Shown here one piece after another: positions 62,942 to 64,000 of a DNA stretch of 64,000 nt; the first letter of the stretch is position 1, and every line of letters begins with the position of its first letter. The notes under the pieces are model-generated. The model did not search any database. It had not been told where the DNA came from and saw only the letters and a program-made list of their open reading frames with translations. Origin of the DNA: Acanthochlamys bracteata (taxonomy: Eukaryota; Streptophyta; Magnoliopsida; Pandanales; Velloziaceae); contig CM034126.1 of NCBI GenBank assembly GCA_019914995.1, forward strand, positions 6,453,001-6,517,000. The letters run 5' to 3'. Both the position numbers and the translations under genes were made by a program.

Positions 62942-64000
62942 ATGGAGTTCCGGTTCGTTCTCAAACTTGCCTCCCTCCTACTGCACTTATTAGTCTTCTT
63001 GCTTGTTTCCAAGACGGTTGCCACATCTTCCCTCGACTCCCAGGTTAGAGCCCTCCTACAATGGAAGTCCTCCTTAGCTAACCGAGACCACCTCTCTTCG
63101 TGGACCCCCAAAACACACCCATGCAATTGGTCCGGCATAACGTGCAGAACCATACTGCATAGCCATAAACCAACCATAAATAGAGTCAATCTGTACAACA
63201 TGGGACTTGTTGGAAGGCTTGATACGCTAAACGTTTCTGCTTTGCCATCCCTCAGGAGCCTAAACCTTAGCTTTAACCATATCCAAGGCTCAATACCTGC
63301 GACCATTGGCAATTTAGCTCGATTGACCTCATTGGACCTCAGCACAAACAATTTGGTGGGCAGAATTCCCTCATCTATCGGTTTTCTGACAAGTCTTCAT
63401 TTCCTGCTCTTGGGAGACAACCAGTTAACTGGGCGCATGCCCTCTAGTGTCTCTAACTTGACTAGGCTCATTACTTTAAACCTGTCTGTCAACGGTCTTT
63501 CAGGCACTATCCCTGAATTAGGTAAGCTTAGAAATATGAAGACAATAAACCTTTCCGGAAATAATTTTACAGGGCCAATCCCTGCAGCTTTGGGAAACTT
63601 GTCCAACCTTCAGGTCTTATATATTGGGCACAATGACTACACTCCTGGTTCAATTCCTCATGAAATAGGGAAGTTAGTGAACCTTAAAGCATTAGGCATC
63701 TCGCGAAGCAATTTAATTGGTCCCTTCCCCACCATAATACTAAACATGACAAAGCTTCGTATCTTGTATCTCTATGAAAACAATATAACCGGTATTGTAC
63801 CCCAAAACCTAGGAAACCTCCAAAAATTGAATGGCCTAGCGATCCACAACGACCATCTAGAAGGCTCTATTCCCCCAAGCTTAGGAAACCTGACCAACCT
63901 TCAACTGTTATACCTTTGGAACAATCAGCTCACCGGCACGATTCCTAGTGAAATAGGAAAACTTCAACAATTGTATGACTTAGAGATCAACGGCAACCAT
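62942..64000 (+). CDS. LRR receptor-like kinase C (5' part, open to window end)
   Basis: Open for 353 codons from ATG at 62942 to the edge without a stop. Signal peptide (MEFRFVLKLASLLLH), LRR cap (ALLQWKSSLANRD, CNWSGITC) and about eleven LRRs are visible, very similar to RLK A. From LRR 9 the order differs: the repeat with HLEGSIPPSLGNL (A's eleventh type) comes directly after LRR 8. Membrane segment and kinase would lie outside the window. The start matches A and B. Likely a working plasma-membrane receptor gene, but the unseen part decides. Confidence 0.9.
   Translation, partial: MEFRFVLKLASLLLHLLVFLLVSKTVATSSLDSQVRALLQWKSSLANRDHLSSWTPKTHPCNWSGITCRTILHSHKPTINRVNLYNMGLVGRLDTLNVSALPSLRSLNLSFNHIQGSIPATIGNLARLTSLDLSTNNLVGRIPSSIGFLTSLHFLLLGDNQLTGRMPSSVSNLTRLITLNLSVNGLSGTIPELGKLRNMKTINLSGNNFTGPIPAALGNLSNLQVLYIGHNDYTPGSIPHEIGKLVNLKALGISRSNLIGPFPTIILNMTKLRILYLYENNITGIVPQNLGNLQKLNGLAIHNDHLEGSIPPSLGNLTNLQLLYLWNNQLTGTIPSEIGKLQQLYDLEINGNH

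Larger units (their letters stand above)
52740..64000 (+). repeat. arm C of the inverted duplication
   Basis: Counterpart of 34984-47870 in opposite orientation, ending beyond the window. The arm holds RLK C and upstream DNA and is split by the Mutator-like element at 53088-59668. Confidence 0.85.

Noticed and set aside
1-64000. CRISPR arrays, bacterial operons, riboswitches, rRNA or tRNA genes
   Set aside because: No regularly spaced short repeats, ribosome-binding sites or recognisable RNA gene was seen, and the sequence is clearly plant nuclear DNA. A tRNA scan could still find something I missed.

Overview
The window looks like nuclear DNA of a flowering plant: AT-rich, full of plant-type transposons (Ty1/copia, a SIRE-like LTR family, a FAR1-type Mutator-like element, hAT and Tourist-like MITEs, a CACTA end) and carrying plant leucine-rich-repeat receptor kinase (LRR-RLK) genes with a conserved intron inside the kinase domain. 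I cannot name the species. Identifications of gene families are from sequence motifs read by eye; no alignment or database search was run.

Layout. 1-6.6 kb is a badly decayed minus-strand LTR retroelement riddled with MITEs, one nested inside another. 6.6-11.4 kb is a nearly intact-length Ty1/copia element (minus strand) with two close LTRs, an AGGCT target duplication and a gag-pol frame broken only by stop codons. 11.4-16.5 kb is non-coding with a nested hAT-in-Tourist pair and another Tourist-like element. 16.5-23.3 kb is RLK unit A: a complete two-exon LRR-RLK gene (plus strand) with its upstream region. 24.8-29.5 kb is a second, more decayed Ty1/copia element (plus). 30.6-32.3 kb holds exon-like remnants of an unrecognised gene, followed by a SIRE-like 3' LTR (33.0-35.0 kb) that cuts the end of RLK B.

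35-48 kb is RLK unit B (minus strand, a pseudogene with 11 LRRs deleted) plus its upstream DNA; 52.7-64 kb is RLK unit C (plus strand, open to the window edge) plus its upstream DNA. B and C are arms of a large inverted duplication, head to head, with a spacer of about 5 kb that contains a possible dehydrin exon relic. Because the arms are paralogous, each insertion in one arm can be read against an empty site in the other: arm B gained a 2.6-kb solo LTR, a GGTGGCAA-type hAT MITE, a 415-bp foldback element and a SIRE-like solo LTR; arm C gained a 6.6-kb Mutator-like element with about 970-bp terminal inverted repeats. A MITE upstream of both B and C is absent from A, suggesting A split off first.

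The only functional host gene I would defend is RLK A, plus RLK C as far as it is visible. Such receptors sit in the plasma membrane, sense extracellular ligands with the LRRs and signal through a cytoplasmic Ser/Thr kinase. The rest is transposon and relic sequence. No CRISPR, rRNA or tRNA gene was recognised.
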